NCBI GenBank assembly: GCA_020634975.1
Contig: JACKAQ010000001.1
Location: forward strand, 2,790,001 to 2,854,000
Direction: 5' to 3'
DNA: 64,000 nt
Origin: JACKAQ01 sp020634975 [NCBI: Calditrichia bacterium]
Lineage (GTDB): Bacteria > Calditrichota > Calditrichia > RBG-13-44-9
The first letter of the stretch is position 1. Each line of letters starts with the position of its first letter. Below the pieces are notes generated by a model. The model saw only the letters and a program-made list of their open reading frames with translations. It made no database searches and had not been told where the DNA came from. The translations under genes were made by a program, and so were the position numbers. This document shows positions 1 to 8,632 of the stretch, piece after piece.

Positions 1-180
1 TCTAACCATGTTGAAGCATAACAAGCTGAATTATCATCAACGGCACCGTTTGCAGCAATATTTTGGAATGTGCCGTTGTTGTTTAAATACAATTTATTCG
101 GAAAACCTGAATGAGTTGAAACGTATATATCCAAATCGCCGTCATTATCAAAATCGCCTGCATCTACTCCTAATGATAGG
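1..180 (-). CDS. VCBS/FG-GAP repeat protein, continuation in shifted frame (partial)
   Basis: The minus strand of this stretch reads, without stops, LGVDAGDFDNDGDLDIYVS followed by a blade tail with LYLNNNGTFQNIAANGAV. This is the same repeat as in the upstream part, one frame over. The protein therefore continues past the left window edge and its C-terminus is not visible. It should be read as one gene with the 148-939 part. Confidence 0.75.
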
Positions 181-939
181 TTCTACCTCAGTAATGCCAA
201 CATCAGCGGCAATATTTGTAAAAACACCATTTTCATTGATGTAAAGTAAATCCGTTTGAGCATTACTAGTTGAACCCCTGGCAACAAATAAATCTAAATC
301 TCCGTCATTGTCAAAATCTGTCCATAATGCTGCTCGTGTAAAACCATAATTATCTACACCTGCTTCAGATGCAACATTCACAAAGTAATAGTTGTCATTC
401 CGAAATAAGCGATCTTCACCACCAAAATTACCAACAAAAAGATCTAAATCGCCATCGAGATCGTAATCACCCCAAACAGCGCAATAAGAATTAATTGCAT
501 CAGTAAGTCCTGTAACATTTGTAACATCCTTAAATATACCATTGTCATTTTCATACAGAGTGTTTAATCCATTATTTGCCAGATACAAATCAAGATCATC
601 GTCATTATCAAAGTCTCCCCAAAGAGCCATATAGGCGAATTTTGATTTAGCAGCAATTCCTAATGAATCTGCAAGTTCGGTAAATCCAAAATTTCCGTTG
701 TTTATATAAAACAGGTTTGCGCCATCTGTGTTTGATATATATAAATCCAAAAAACCATCGTTGTTATAATCCCCCCATGCAGAAGCAAAGCCTGCACCAA
801 TATCTTGTGTATTGTTCTGTGCAGCAATGTCTGTAAATGTTGATTGTGCCGATAATTGCCCGAGCCAAAAGATACTTAAAATAATTATAGCCTTCTGTTT
901 GGGAAATAGTCTCTTAAGCATTGCAAACTCCCTGACCAA
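148..939 (-). CDS. VCBS/FG-GAP repeat protein, N-terminal part (frameshifted, continues to the left edge)
   Basis: A secreted repeat protein. The N-terminus has a basic start and a hydrophobic stretch ending near LSAQS, which is a signal peptide. It is followed by tandem repeats with the Ca-binding-type core WGDYNNDGFLDLYIS, WGDFDNDDDLDLYLA, WGDYDLDGDLDLFVG and WTDFDNDGDLDLFVA, the hallmark of VCBS/FG-GAP beta-propeller blades. A start at the eighth residue (MLKRLF) is equally possible. The reading frame ends at 148, but repeat homology leaves this frame near 180 and continues in another frame to position 1. Removing one base of the CC pair (GG at 179-180 on the given strand) restores a repeat of exactly the spacing seen in the others. 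Function beyond a secreted, probably adhesive or surface role is not known. Confidence 0.8.
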   Translation of the reverse strand: MVREFAMLKRLFPKQKAIIILSIFWLGQLSAQSTFTDIAAQNNTQDIGAGFASAWGDYNNDGFLDLYISNTDGANLFYINNGNFGFTELADSLGIAAKSKFAYMALWGDFDNDDDLDLYLANNGLNTLYENDNGIFKDVTNVTGLTDAINSYCAVWGDYDLDGDLDLFVGNFGGEDRLFRNDNYYFVNVASEAGVDNYGFTRAALWTDFDNDGDLDLFVARGSTSNAQTDLLYINENGVFTNIAADVGITEVEPIIRSRCRRF

Positions 940-1162
940 TCGATGTTATGGATATTATTTTAAATAGATCTTGTGAAAGATAACTCAAAACATTTTCAAA
1001 TACAATATTAGTTTTTTTTCTATACTTATTTACAAAACTGATTCGCTTCTGAAATTTTAAACCTGTCGCAATTTTCGTCAGGCAATGTGCAAATTTCGGC
1101 AGAAAATGATATTTTTTAGGAAAAATGCACTGATTACGGATGAAATGTTACTGTTTATGTAG

Positions 1163-1178
1163 TGGCACTAATTTTGCA
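1163..1178 (+). promoter_or_regulatory. sigma-54 (-24/-12) promoter
   Basis: TGGCAC at 1163-1168 and TTGCA at 1174-1178, with exactly ten bases between the invariant GG and GC, match the RpoN consensus except at one weak position. Transcription would start near 1189, giving a leader of about 215 nt for the gene starting at 1405. No enhancer-binding activator gene is present in the window. Confidence 0.6.
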
Positions 1179-1208
1179 TAAATCCGTCCAGAGAGGGACC
1201 TGGGAAGG

Positions 1209-1224
1209 CGAGCAAGGATGCTCG
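1209..1224 (+). promoter_or_regulatory. AGGA-loop hairpin in the leader (CsrA/RsmA-like site)
   Basis: CGAGCA, loop AGGA, TGCTCG form a perfect six-base-pair hairpin. Its core GCAAGGATGC resembles the CsrA SELEX core ACARGGAUGU with GGA in the loop. Two more GGGA motifs lie just upstream (about 1193-1206). The hairpin lies about 20 nt after the predicted sigma-54 start. A CsrA role is inference, as no csrA gene is in view. Confidence 0.35.
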
Positions 1225-1404
1225 AAATTTTTGTTGTTCGTTACCTGGTTCGTTTTTAATACTTCTCTTTCTGAAAAACATACGTTCACAAACAAATTTT
1301 TAGTATTTACTGTCCGGAGAAATTGTTTCGAAGGCTATTGACGATTTAAAATAATTGCACTCGTTGTAAATATTTTTGCAGTTTTATCAATGAAAGGATT
1401 CGAT

Positions 1405-1785
1405 ATGTTTAAGCAAATGGAATTACTCGATTTAAGCATTCAAACGCTTCATACGAATGATAAAAAACAGCCGGTGATGCTGGAAGTTTTGCAATTATTC
1501 AGTTATGAAACTCCCTCACATATCCGAATTGTGAATATGGGGTTTCAACGATTGCAAGATAGTATTTCTGGTGTGGAAGCCCAAATGTTGCGAATGAGCG
1601 GCTATCAGTATCGGGTACAGGTAAATGGCGAAATTTTTTCACCCTACTCGGATGGCAAACAATCACTTGCCAATTATGTCGACAATCTCAATTCATTTGG
1701 CTTCTTTAAAGCATTAGAAATTACCAATACTGTTGAGGATGCAGAAACCCGCACATTGTCCTTTGCGTTAACCGGGATCATCTGA
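1405..1785 (+). CDS. Orphan PilN C-terminal-domain-like protein
   Basis: A 126-residue soluble protein with no signal peptide or membrane helix. The second half, roughly residues 45-126, reads like the ferredoxin-like periplasmic domain of PilN: a strand (YRVQVNGEIF), a helix (LANYVDNLNSFGFFKALEI) and a final strand (RTLSFALTGI). The PilM-PilN fusion at 4280-5878 ends with the same pattern. I chose ATG 1405 over the in-frame ATG 1390 because AAAGGA (1393-1398) sits six bases before 1405 and nothing precedes 1390. It lies alone behind a sigma-54 promoter, convergent to the pilus operon. Possible roles are an accessory or competitor of the alignment complex, but the family match is from pattern only. 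Confidence 0.5.
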   Translation: MFKQMELLDLSIQTLHTNDKKQPVMLEVLQLFSYETPSHIRIVNMGFQRLQDSISGVEAQMLRMSGYQYRVQVNGEIFSPYSDGKQSLANYVDNLNSFGFFKALEITNTVEDAETRTLSFALTGII

Positions 1786-1809
1786 TTTTTTGAACTGAAA
1801 AATGCTTAC

Positions 1810-1839
1810 CGGCTATGTTTTCACGTGAATTCATAGCCG
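1810..1839 (+). terminator. Hairpin after the PilN-like gene
   Basis: CGGCTATG (1810-1817) pairs with CATAGCCG (1832-1839) and is followed by the T-rich TTTGTGTTGTT. It lies 25 nt after the stop codon of the 1405 gene and is a plausible terminator with an imperfect T tract. Confidence 0.4.
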
Positions 1840-2011
1840 TTTGTGTTGTTATCCCACCGAAAATACTCCATAAACATGCCAAAGAATGCAATTGATTTAA
1901 ATCGAAATCAGTTGAGTATTTGCGTTATTGCAATTGCGTAAGCATACTATGGTTTAAAAAACATTGCCTAAGGTAGCACATATCAAACAACAACGATAAT
2001 ATGACGGCAAT

Positions 2012-2040
2012 AAAAAAAGCCGGGAGTTCCCGGCTTTTTT
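2012..2040. terminator. Bidirectional intrinsic terminator
   Basis: GCCGGG (2019-2024), loop AGTT, CCCGGC (2029-2034), flanked by seven A and six T. It can end transcription both of the pilus operon (minus, 27 nt after the secretin stop) and of anything coming from the left. Confidence 0.85.
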
Positions 2041-2066
2041 ATCTGGAATGTTGTGTTGCTAAAGCA

Positions 2067-3320
2067 TTATTTTTCTTTCACTTGATTCATGTAATCTTTC
2101 ATGCGATCCTGATTTTTTTCACGCTCGATTCTGAATTTATCTTTTACATCCAGGCCTTCCAATTTGGCTTTGTAACGATCTTTCAGTGTCGGTAATAGCT
2201 CCGCACGGATCAAAATCAGCAATTCTTTTTTAACGAGACTTGTCGATTCATATCCGAAAACATAGCGCAGGCCAAAAAACCACCACGGCAGATCTTTTAA
2301 AAATGGCACACCGGCTCTCGAGTTGCCTTCTTCATTAATAAACAAGCCGCCAATAATCGTTTCTTCGCCGTCCAGCAGCATTATTTTGGTTTCCGCAACG
2401 GATTTGCGGATTTCCAATCCGCCTTCGGCATCGCGGGCGCTGCTGCTGCGTTCAATTTCTAATTCGAGATAAATAAATTCGACCGAATCGTGTTCGATAA
2501 CCTGTGGCGTTACTTTGATGATCGAACCGGTCGAAAAGAATTGAGTGACCGAGTTACCCGCAAAATCTTGGACGGTAACGGCGATATCGCTACCCACCTG
2601 AATCCGTCCGGATTCGCCGGAGCCAACCGTAACCTGCGGGCTGGCAATCACTTCGCCGGCGCTGTTTGTTTCCAACGCGTCGAAAGTTGCACGGACATCG
2701 CCAAACGCCAGGTTGGCAGGCTCAAATTTAACCTGAAACAGCTTCCCGGCTTCTGTGCCACTGCTGGATGATGAGGAAGCGTCACCCAAAGTAAGACCGC
2801 CGCTGGCAATATTGGTTGCCGATAAATTAACATCATTGGTGCGATTTAACAACCAGCTCATCCCCATCTCGCGCAATTTGGACATATCTGCTTCGAAGAA
2901 AACCGCCGAGATCGACACCTCTCGGGTTTTGAATCGCTCAACCGCTTCGCGTTCTTCTTTGGACATCGATTGCAGATCACTATCGGTACTGACAATTTTG
3001 ATATAATCTTCGTGCTGCTCATACCACAAATTATTGTTTTTCAAAATCAGTTCCAGCGCGGTTAGCCAGTGCATCTGGTTAATATCAATCCCGATGCCCT
3101 GTGTCCGCGTTTCCGGATCCACAATTATTTTGCCGAGGTATTTCTTGCTTAAATCATTGAGTGATTCAATCGCGAGATCAAACGACGTTGTTTGCAGAAA
3201 AGATACAATCTCTTCCGGGGCGGATGAAACTTTCCGCAATTCTCTGGGCATTCCGGTTTGCGCATATGCGCTTCCGAAAAATCCCGCTAAAATTAGTCCG
3301 ATGATGAAAATCCTTTTCAT
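2067..3320 (-). CDS. pilQ: Short secretin (PilQ/GspD-like outer-membrane pore)
   Basis: The outer-membrane channel of the pilus-like machine. A start at 3320 gives MKRIFIIGLILAGFFGSAYA, a clear signal peptide. A longer frame from 3350 would overlap the upstream gene. After the signal comes an N0/STN-like domain (about residues 35-100, ...IIVDPETRTQGIGIDINQMH...). A linker follows, then the secretin beta domain with the typical GEETIIGGLF and GVPFLKDLPW...FGYES signatures near residues 330-370. The C-terminus is highly charged (KDRYKAKLEGLDVKDKF). At 417 residues it is much shorter than usual PilQ (over 600) and has no AMIN or repeated N1 domains. It is the last gene of the operon, and its start lies 7 nt past the PilO/P-like stop. 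Confidence 0.85.
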   Translation of the reverse strand: MKRIFIIGLILAGFFGSAYAQTGMPRELRKVSSAPEEIVSFLQTTSFDLAIESLNDLSKKYLGKIIVDPETRTQGIGIDINQMHWLTALELILKNNNLWYEQHEDYIKIVSTDSDLQSMSKEEREAVERFKTREVSISAVFFEADMSKLREMGMSWLLNRTNDVNLSATNIASGGLTLGDASSSSSSGTEAGKLFQVKFEPANLAFGDVRATFDALETNSAGEVIASPQVTVGSGESGRIQVGSDIAVTVQDFAGNSVTQFFSTGSIIKVTPQVIEHDSVEFIYLELEIERSSSARDAEGGLEIRKSVAETKIMLLDGEETIIGGLFINEEGNSRAGVPFLKDLPWWFFGLRYVFGYESTSLVKKELLILIRAELLPTLKDRYKAKLEGLDVKDKFRIEREKNQDRMKDYMNQVKEK

Positions 3321-3327
3321 TGCCAAC

Positions 3328-4218
3328 TCACTTTTTATCCTTGTTTGCATCGAATTCGAGATTTAGTACAATTTTTTCGATAATCCCACCCTTGTTCAAG
3401 GTGAACTCAACGAGGTTATTTTCTGTGTCGATTCGGGTGAGGTATCCCAAATACACCCGGTCACCCTCTCGCAAGACATGAATTTCGCCGCCGTTATCCG
3501 CAATCAGCGCTTTGCCGGGAATGATGGCTTTCAATGATGCCTGTTCCACTTCCAGCAGCGCGTCTGTGTTTAATGGCAAGTTGCGCAATATTGACGGATA
3601 AAATGGGTCTTGCGCCGTAGCCACTTTTACATCGCTAAGTTTTTTAGCGTCGTTCTGTAAATCTTCCACCGTTGCGAAATACGCTTTAATTTCCATGTCG
3701 AACGGCAGAATCAATTCCATTTTATCGGTTTCTTCATTTTTACTTTCCATGCCTTGCAGCTTCAGCCGGACGATTTCGTAAACGTGAGGCCCCTGTTCCA
3801 GATAGTTGATAAAATTATATATCCGCCGGAATTCTGCGTCGCCTTGCAAGTTGTATGTGTTGAATCCGTACGAGCCAAAGTTTTTTTGCTCTTTGAAGCT
3901 CAGGTTGAATTCGATGATGCCGCTGTAATTCAAAATTTTGTTGAGATAATCGTACACATTTGCAGTAGTGATATCTGCTTCAATTTGTTTATCGATGCTG
4001 GCCAGCTTTTCTTCTTTTTCCAACAGTAATTTTTCCAGAGTGAAAAACTCGGTGTCGATACCATCCAACTGTTTAATTTTGCGTTGGATATCATTTAACT
4101 CATTTTGCGATTTTTCGATACGGCTGGGGTAAGACCAAACCACGAAATATCCGCCAAAAAGCATTACGATAAACATAACACTCAACAACACTATCAGATT
4201 TCTGGTTTTATATTGCAC
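3328..4218 (-). CDS. PilO-PilP-like alignment protein
   Basis: Inner-membrane alignment-complex protein linking platform and secretin. Residues 8-30 form one membrane helix, followed by a coiled coil (about 33-75). A PilO-like ferredoxin domain comes next (about 80-185; DYLNKIL...FRRIYNFINYLEQGPHVYEIVRLKL). The last hundred residues, after an alanine/aspartate-rich linker, look like a PilP/GspC homology region: ALIADNGGEIHVLREGDRVY...TRIDTENNLVEFTLN. PilP is normally a separate lipoprotein, so this is probably a PilO-PilP fusion. It lies between pilM-pilN (61 nt upstream) and the secretin. The PilO part is fairly secure and the PilP part is inferred from pattern. Confidence 0.75.
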   Translation of the reverse strand: MQYKTRNLIVLLSVMFIVMLFGGYFVVWSYPSRIEKSQNELNDIQRKIKQLDGIDTEFFTLEKLLLEKEEKLASIDKQIEADITTANVYDYLNKILNYSGIIEFNLSFKEQKNFGSYGFNTYNLQGDAEFRRIYNFINYLEQGPHVYEIVRLKLQGMESKNEETDKMELILPFDMEIKAYFATVEDLQNDAKKLSDVKVATAQDPFYPSILRNLPLNTDALLEVEQASLKAIIPGKALIADNGGEIHVLREGDRVYLGYLTRIDTENNLVEFTLNKGGIIEKIVLNLEFDANKDKK

Positions 4219-4279
4219 GGTCTATTCCCCCCGGCTTTCAAAATTATTATGTAAACATGACCGTTTCATGGCTAACTCT

Positions 4280-5878
4280 TTATTTTACGCGATTCAGGGC
4301 AAATGATTTTTGATCAATAAATATTTCAAGTTCAAAATTATAGACGGTTTTGTCGCGGATTTCCTGAACTTCCACCCGCTTTAGCCGGGCATTTTCCAGC
4401 GAATTGACGAACAGCGGAATTTTATCACGATAGACGGAATAGCCTCTCATGACCACTTTTTCCAAACCTTCGCGGGATGCATCGGTAATCCACACATGTT
4501 GGGTTTTTTGGGCGACGTTGGAAATTTGCGCCAAAAACTGGCTCCATGTGCTGTTGTGCAGCGGGATGGAATCGAGCACGCCCAGCGTTTTATCGAACGT
4601 GCTGAGCTTCTGGCGGAGCAGGTTAAGCCGCATTTCCATTTCCTGCAGCTCTGCTAATTCCACTTTTTTGGAGCGAATTTGCATTTCCTGCTGGTTCAGC
4701 GTGCTTTGCTGTTCGGCAATTTTGATGGTAGAGAAAAAGGTGATTATCGGGATCAGCGCCAAAATCACCCAGCCGGAAATGCCTAGTTTGAACTTCTTTT
4801 TACTCTCTTTTACCTCATGCGGAGTGAGGTCCATAACATAATAATTTTTGGATTTATCATCCAGCGCGCGCAACGCGGAGCCGATGGGAATGGCAAATCG
4901 CGAAGATAGCGGATCGCTGCCGGCAAGCCCCAGCTGTTGCAGGTTGATATATTCGATAACGGTTTCCGTGGGGAATTTTTGGCGCAGAAAATCGTCAATG
5001 CCTGCGTCAAACGCCTGACCGGTAAGGATGACGTGATCGAGCATTGGCAGGTTCAGGTTATCCTGTTCCAGCAAAATACGACTGTAAATGGTATTCACGA
5101 TGTTCTCGGAATCAAGCCCGACACCAATAATATAGGAAATGTTGACAATTTCGGAACCGCGCATAAAGGTGAGGCGGCTGAACTCATGCCCGATGTAAAT
5201 AATCAGGTTGATGGTTTCTTCGGGAAACTGGTAGCTTTGTTTGATGAGGTTAACGAGCGAAACTTCGGCGCTTTCCACAAAAGAAATGCGTTTGGAAATA
5301 CCCGATTCTGCCGCTTCCAGCTCGCCAATAACGCTGATTTCGCCATCACGGACGATGGCCATCAGGCGGCCATCCTGCAATTTGATGAGGTTGATATCCT
5401 GTGGCTTTAATAAATCCGCATCCGGACGAACTTTCGCCAGTTCTTCAATGACGCGTTTTTTTAGCTTTTCGCCTTTTAAATTCCAGTCGGAATTAAAGTA
5501 GGCGTAATAGATTTGTGGCTCGGCAAGGCTGATAGCCATTTTATATTTTTTGTCGGCGTATTTTGCCAGCAGCGCGCCCAGCGCTTCTGCATTGGCTTCC
5601 ACTATTTCATTTTCCACATCGGAAAGCAAAATATCCGGTCCGGACAGTTCGTTGGATAGGGAAATCCCTTCCATATCGCCGCCCATATCGCCATCCAGCC
5701 CATCGGAATAATCCGGTATCAGCTCCTGTGTTGCGCCAACAGCATCCATCTTGACGGCAATACGGGAAATTTCCGCATCAACCAGGCGAACATCGCCATC
5801 TTTTTGCATTAAACAAACGAAGTGGAGGTAAGTACCTTCTACAAATACACCAACAGCATATTTTGCTTTTTTTCCCAT
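4280..5878 (-). CDS. PilM-PilN fusion protein
   Basis: A 532-residue fusion of two proteins that are usually separate. Residues 1 to about 360 are a PilM/actin-like ATPase domain, with INLIIYIGHEFSRLTFMRGS as the phosphate-binding-like stretch and a VILTGQAFDAG motif. The domain carries an acidic insertion near residues 55-100. About residues 368-386 form one membrane helix. A coiled coil (about 390-430) and a PilN-type periplasmic domain ending VYNFELEIF follow. PilM normally binds the short cytoplasmic N-terminal peptide of PilN, and here covalent linkage replaces that contact. The gene sits between pilT and the PilO/P-like gene. Confidence 0.85.
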   Translation of the reverse strand: MGKKAKYAVGVFVEGTYLHFVCLMQKDGDVRLVDAEISRIAVKMDAVGATQELIPDYSDGLDGDMGGDMEGISLSNELSGPDILLSDVENEIVEANAEALGALLAKYADKKYKMAISLAEPQIYYAYFNSDWNLKGEKLKKRVIEELAKVRPDADLLKPQDINLIKLQDGRLMAIVRDGEISVIGELEAAESGISKRISFVESAEVSLVNLIKQSYQFPEETINLIIYIGHEFSRLTFMRGSEIVNISYIIGVGLDSENIVNTIYSRILLEQDNLNLPMLDHVILTGQAFDAGIDDFLRQKFPTETVIEYINLQQLGLAGSDPLSSRFAIPIGSALRALDDKSKNYYVMDLTPHEVKESKKKFKLGISGWVILALIPIITFFSTIKIAEQQSTLNQQEMQIRSKKVELAELQEMEMRLNLLRQKLSTFDKTLGVLDSIPLHNSTWSQFLAQISNVAQKTQHVWITDASREGLEKVVMRGYSVYRDKIPLFVNSLENARLKRVEVQEIRDKTVYNFELEIFIDQKSFALNRVK

Positions 5879-5959
5879 TGGTCATCCTAACCTTATTCTG
5901 AATCCTTTTCAAAAATCCCTTTTGAGTACACTAATATATCGAAAGAAACCGGCGAAACT

Positions 5960-7234
5960 TTACATGCTTCTTAATAACAGCTTGTCGTGGAGCAATTGTT
6001 TCATGCGTCTTTTGTTATTTGCGTAGTTTAGCGCGGTTTCCAGGGTGATTTGCCGGGCACGGTAAAGCTGCAATAAATCCTGCTCCAGCGTAATCATGCC
6101 GTAATCTTTTCCCTCGTTTATCATTTGATAGATTTCCTGGATATTTTCATTTCTGATTGCCGCACGGACGGATGGCGTCATTACCAGCACTTCTTTTGCG
6201 AGCACCCGGCGGCCGTCTGTGCTGGGCGCCAGTTTTTGCGAAATGACGCATCGCAGAATATCGCTGAGGCGATTTTGCACCCTGTTTTGCTCCAATGGCG
6301 GCATTTCGCCGATGATGCGATCAATGCTTTCCACAGCCGATGAAGTGTGCAGTGTAGAGAATACTTTGTGACCGCTATCTGCAACCTCGAGCGCGGTGAT
6401 GATCGTTTCTGCATCGCGCATTTCGCCAATAACGATGATGTCCGGATCCTGCCGCAGCGATTCTTTCGCGCCGTTTTTGAATGACGTGGTGTCCGCCCCG
6501 ACTTCGCGGTGTTTGATGGTGCATTTTTTGGATTTGTGAACATATTCAATCGGTGATGCGATGATGACAATATGCGCATTTACGAGCTGGTTGTTCATAT
6601 CCACAATGGAATCCAGCGTGGTGCTTTTGCCGGAGCCGGTTATTCCGGTGATGAGCGTCAGCCCTTCTTTCGTGTGCGATAAGCTCAGCAATTTGGTTAC
6701 ATTCTGGTGAAAGCGATATTGCTGGAACGGGCGGATTTGGGTGTTGATTGCCCGCATATTCAGCGCCAGATGATTCAGCTCCACATATATGGTTGCCCGG
6801 AAACGATGATCTTTCTGGTCCGCGTGTTTGGCAACGTATGAGAAATCATAGTTCATACTTTTTAACAGAACTTCGCGTTCTTGCGCAGAAATCAGCGCCA
6901 GAATGAGAATATCCGATTCTTCGAGCGTCAGCAAACCAAAATCGAGCGCGGGGCGTTTGTTGCCGTGAATCCGCAGCCATATTTGACCGTTGGCACCGGG
7001 ACCACCCAAATCGATATCCGATGCTTCGAGCTGACGCATTTTTTCCAGATATGTATCAAACAGGTTCCGGAGGGTTTGGCGTTGCTGTTCCGGTAATTTG
7101 CTCAACACTTCCCGGCAGAGAAAAACAATGCGTTCCAGCCCGTAAAGGGATGGCGGCAACTGTGCGCTGCAAGCCCGCAGTACGTTTTGTGCCTGTGTAA
7201 CGATGTTTTGATTCAGTTCCAAAGTAACTCTCAC
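5960..7234 (-). CDS. pilT: PilT-type retraction ATPase
   Basis: A hexameric AAA-type motor of the secretion/pilus ATPase superfamily. Walker A GITGSGKST lies at about residues 196-204 and Walker B DPDIIVIGEMRD near 259-270. The His box STLHTSSAVESIDRIIG follows, and the C-terminus has the PilT-style pattern with GMITLEQDLLQLY. The N-terminal 180 residues are longer and more diverged than in classical PilT. The tetracysteine zinc site of PilB is absent, which supports retraction rather than extension. It lies downstream of the PilX-like gene and upstream of pilM-pilN. Confidence 0.9.
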   Translation of the reverse strand: MRVTLELNQNIVTQAQNVLRACSAQLPPSLYGLERIVFLCREVLSKLPEQQRQTLRNLFDTYLEKMRQLEASDIDLGGPGANGQIWLRIHGNKRPALDFGLLTLEESDILILALISAQEREVLLKSMNYDFSYVAKHADQKDHRFRATIYVELNHLALNMRAINTQIRPFQQYRFHQNVTKLLSLSHTKEGLTLITGITGSGKSTTLDSIVDMNNQLVNAHIVIIASPIEYVHKSKKCTIKHREVGADTTSFKNGAKESLRQDPDIIVIGEMRDAETIITALEVADSGHKVFSTLHTSSAVESIDRIIGEMPPLEQNRVQNRLSDILRCVISQKLAPSTDGRRVLAKEVLVMTPSVRAAIRNENIQEIYQMINEGKDYGMITLEQDLLQLYRARQITLETALNYANNKRRMKQLLHDKLLLRSM

Positions 7235-7339
7235 ATACGTTAAATATTTCGATATCTATTAATATCGGTATCCAAAGCCGCTTAATTAGCAGAAAATAGG
7301 GGTGGATTTTGTAAAAAGAGATTTAAACGGGTGAGGGAA

Positions 7340-8596
7340 TTATTCCCACCAGGCGATCAATTGCAAATTACGGACAAACGGATAATACGGTGGCGCGGCT
7401 GAGCTTAACCGGTCGTCAAACCGGTAATTTTTCTGGAATCCGCTGAGCCTGTTATTGGTTCCCCAGTCAAATGTGCCGATTGCTCCGCGATCCTGCTGGT
7501 AAATGCTGCCCAACAGCCGCAACGAGCCGTTTACGGCGCGGGTGTTATAATTCTCAGCCATAAAACTGCCGGACATCGCCATGATGGATGCCTGAACCGT
7601 GACGTCGCCCTGGGTATCTGCATTGTCGGCGACAATCACATTTTGCCCGGCGATAAGCCCCAGCATGTCGTCGGAATGCGGATTGACCATCGGATCGTCA
7701 GCGTAAGCCAGGTTGCCTTCGATGTAAATATTCTGTGACGTATAAACGCTCAATTCCCCGTTAAAATCGCCCTTTACGTGAACGGTTTCCGTGCTGTACA
7801 GCGCGCCGGTGGGCGCCAGTACCGATAACGCCAAAGTGTCCGGCGGATCGGTTTCGACAGTGCGGATAACCCGCCCGTCATCCAGAAATTCGAGGGTAAT
7901 TTCCCGGTCATACAGCGAACGGGTATTGATGGCGGCGGCGCCATTCCCGTTGGTTGCGGCTGTGATAATGGTAGACATATCGGTTGTTACAACGTTGGAA
8001 TTGCCAATTTCGTAACCCCCTAAATAGCTGGCAGTGTTGGATGGGTCGGTCGGAAGTGGCGTTATTCCGAGTGTTGCGGTAACTTTTCCGTTAAAAACGG
8101 GGGAGCCGGATACTTTCAGCAATCCGTTGGTGTGGAGCGGTCCCCAAACGGTGTCGCCGGAAACCCAGTGAATATTGCCCTCGTTTTCCGTGAACCAGAA
8201 AAAGCTGGACACCGGTGACCGGTATTTGAAAAATGCGATGACAGAATCCCGTTTTTCCAGCAATGCGCCGTTTACGGCGAAGTTGTCTTCGTCAAAAATA
8301 TTCGTCCGGGTGATAACTTTCAATTTTACGGTGTCTAATCCCACAGGAGTAATGGAAACCATCGAACTGCAATCATCCGCATTTACATTAAAACTGCCGG
8401 ACGTGATGTTTTCATCCCAAACCCGGTTTACACCCACGTTCATTGCGCTCAGTTTGGCGTGATACAGTTCGTTATCGACATATTGTTGATTGAAGCTGTC
8501 CATCGAATTGAACACTGCACGGCTCATTTTCAATTGGTAAATTGAGAATGAAATTGTGAAGCTCATTACGATTAGTATAGCACCTTTTCCAAACAT
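7340..8596 (-). CDS. PilX/DUF4900-like membrane-anchored minor pilus protein
   Basis: A 418-residue protein starting MFGKGAILIVMSFTISFSIYQLK, a hydrophobic helix that begins five residues after the start with no prepilin leader. The large extracytoplasmic part contains repetitive beta strands of the kind predicted to form a beta-solenoid (VHVKGDFNGELSVYTSQNI, YIEGNLAYADD, LIAGQNVIVADNADTQGD). It also has a WGPLHTNGLLKVSG motif, typical of DUF4900-type pilus-associated proteins. It is probably the tip or assembly minor pilin of the machine. It stands with two other small membrane-anchored genes between pilB and pilT. The family name is from memory of the motif. Confidence 0.65.
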   Translation of the reverse strand: MFGKGAILIVMSFTISFSIYQLKMSRAVFNSMDSFNQQYVDNELYHAKLSAMNVGVNRVWDENITSGSFNVNADDCSSMVSITPVGLDTVKLKVITRTNIFDEDNFAVNGALLEKRDSVIAFFKYRSPVSSFFWFTENEGNIHWVSGDTVWGPLHTNGLLKVSGSPVFNGKVTATLGITPLPTDPSNTASYLGGYEIGNSNVVTTDMSTIITAATNGNGAAAINTRSLYDREITLEFLDDGRVIRTVETDPPDTLALSVLAPTGALYSTETVHVKGDFNGELSVYTSQNIYIEGNLAYADDPMVNPHSDDMLGLIAGQNVIVADNADTQGDVTVQASIMAMSGSFMAENYNTRAVNGSLRLLGSIYQQDRGAIGTFDWGTNNRLSGFQKNYRFDDRLSSAAPPYYPFVRNLQLIAWWE

Positions 8597-8632
8597 AGCT
8601 CTATCCTGAAAACTGCAATTACGGGTTTAGAA

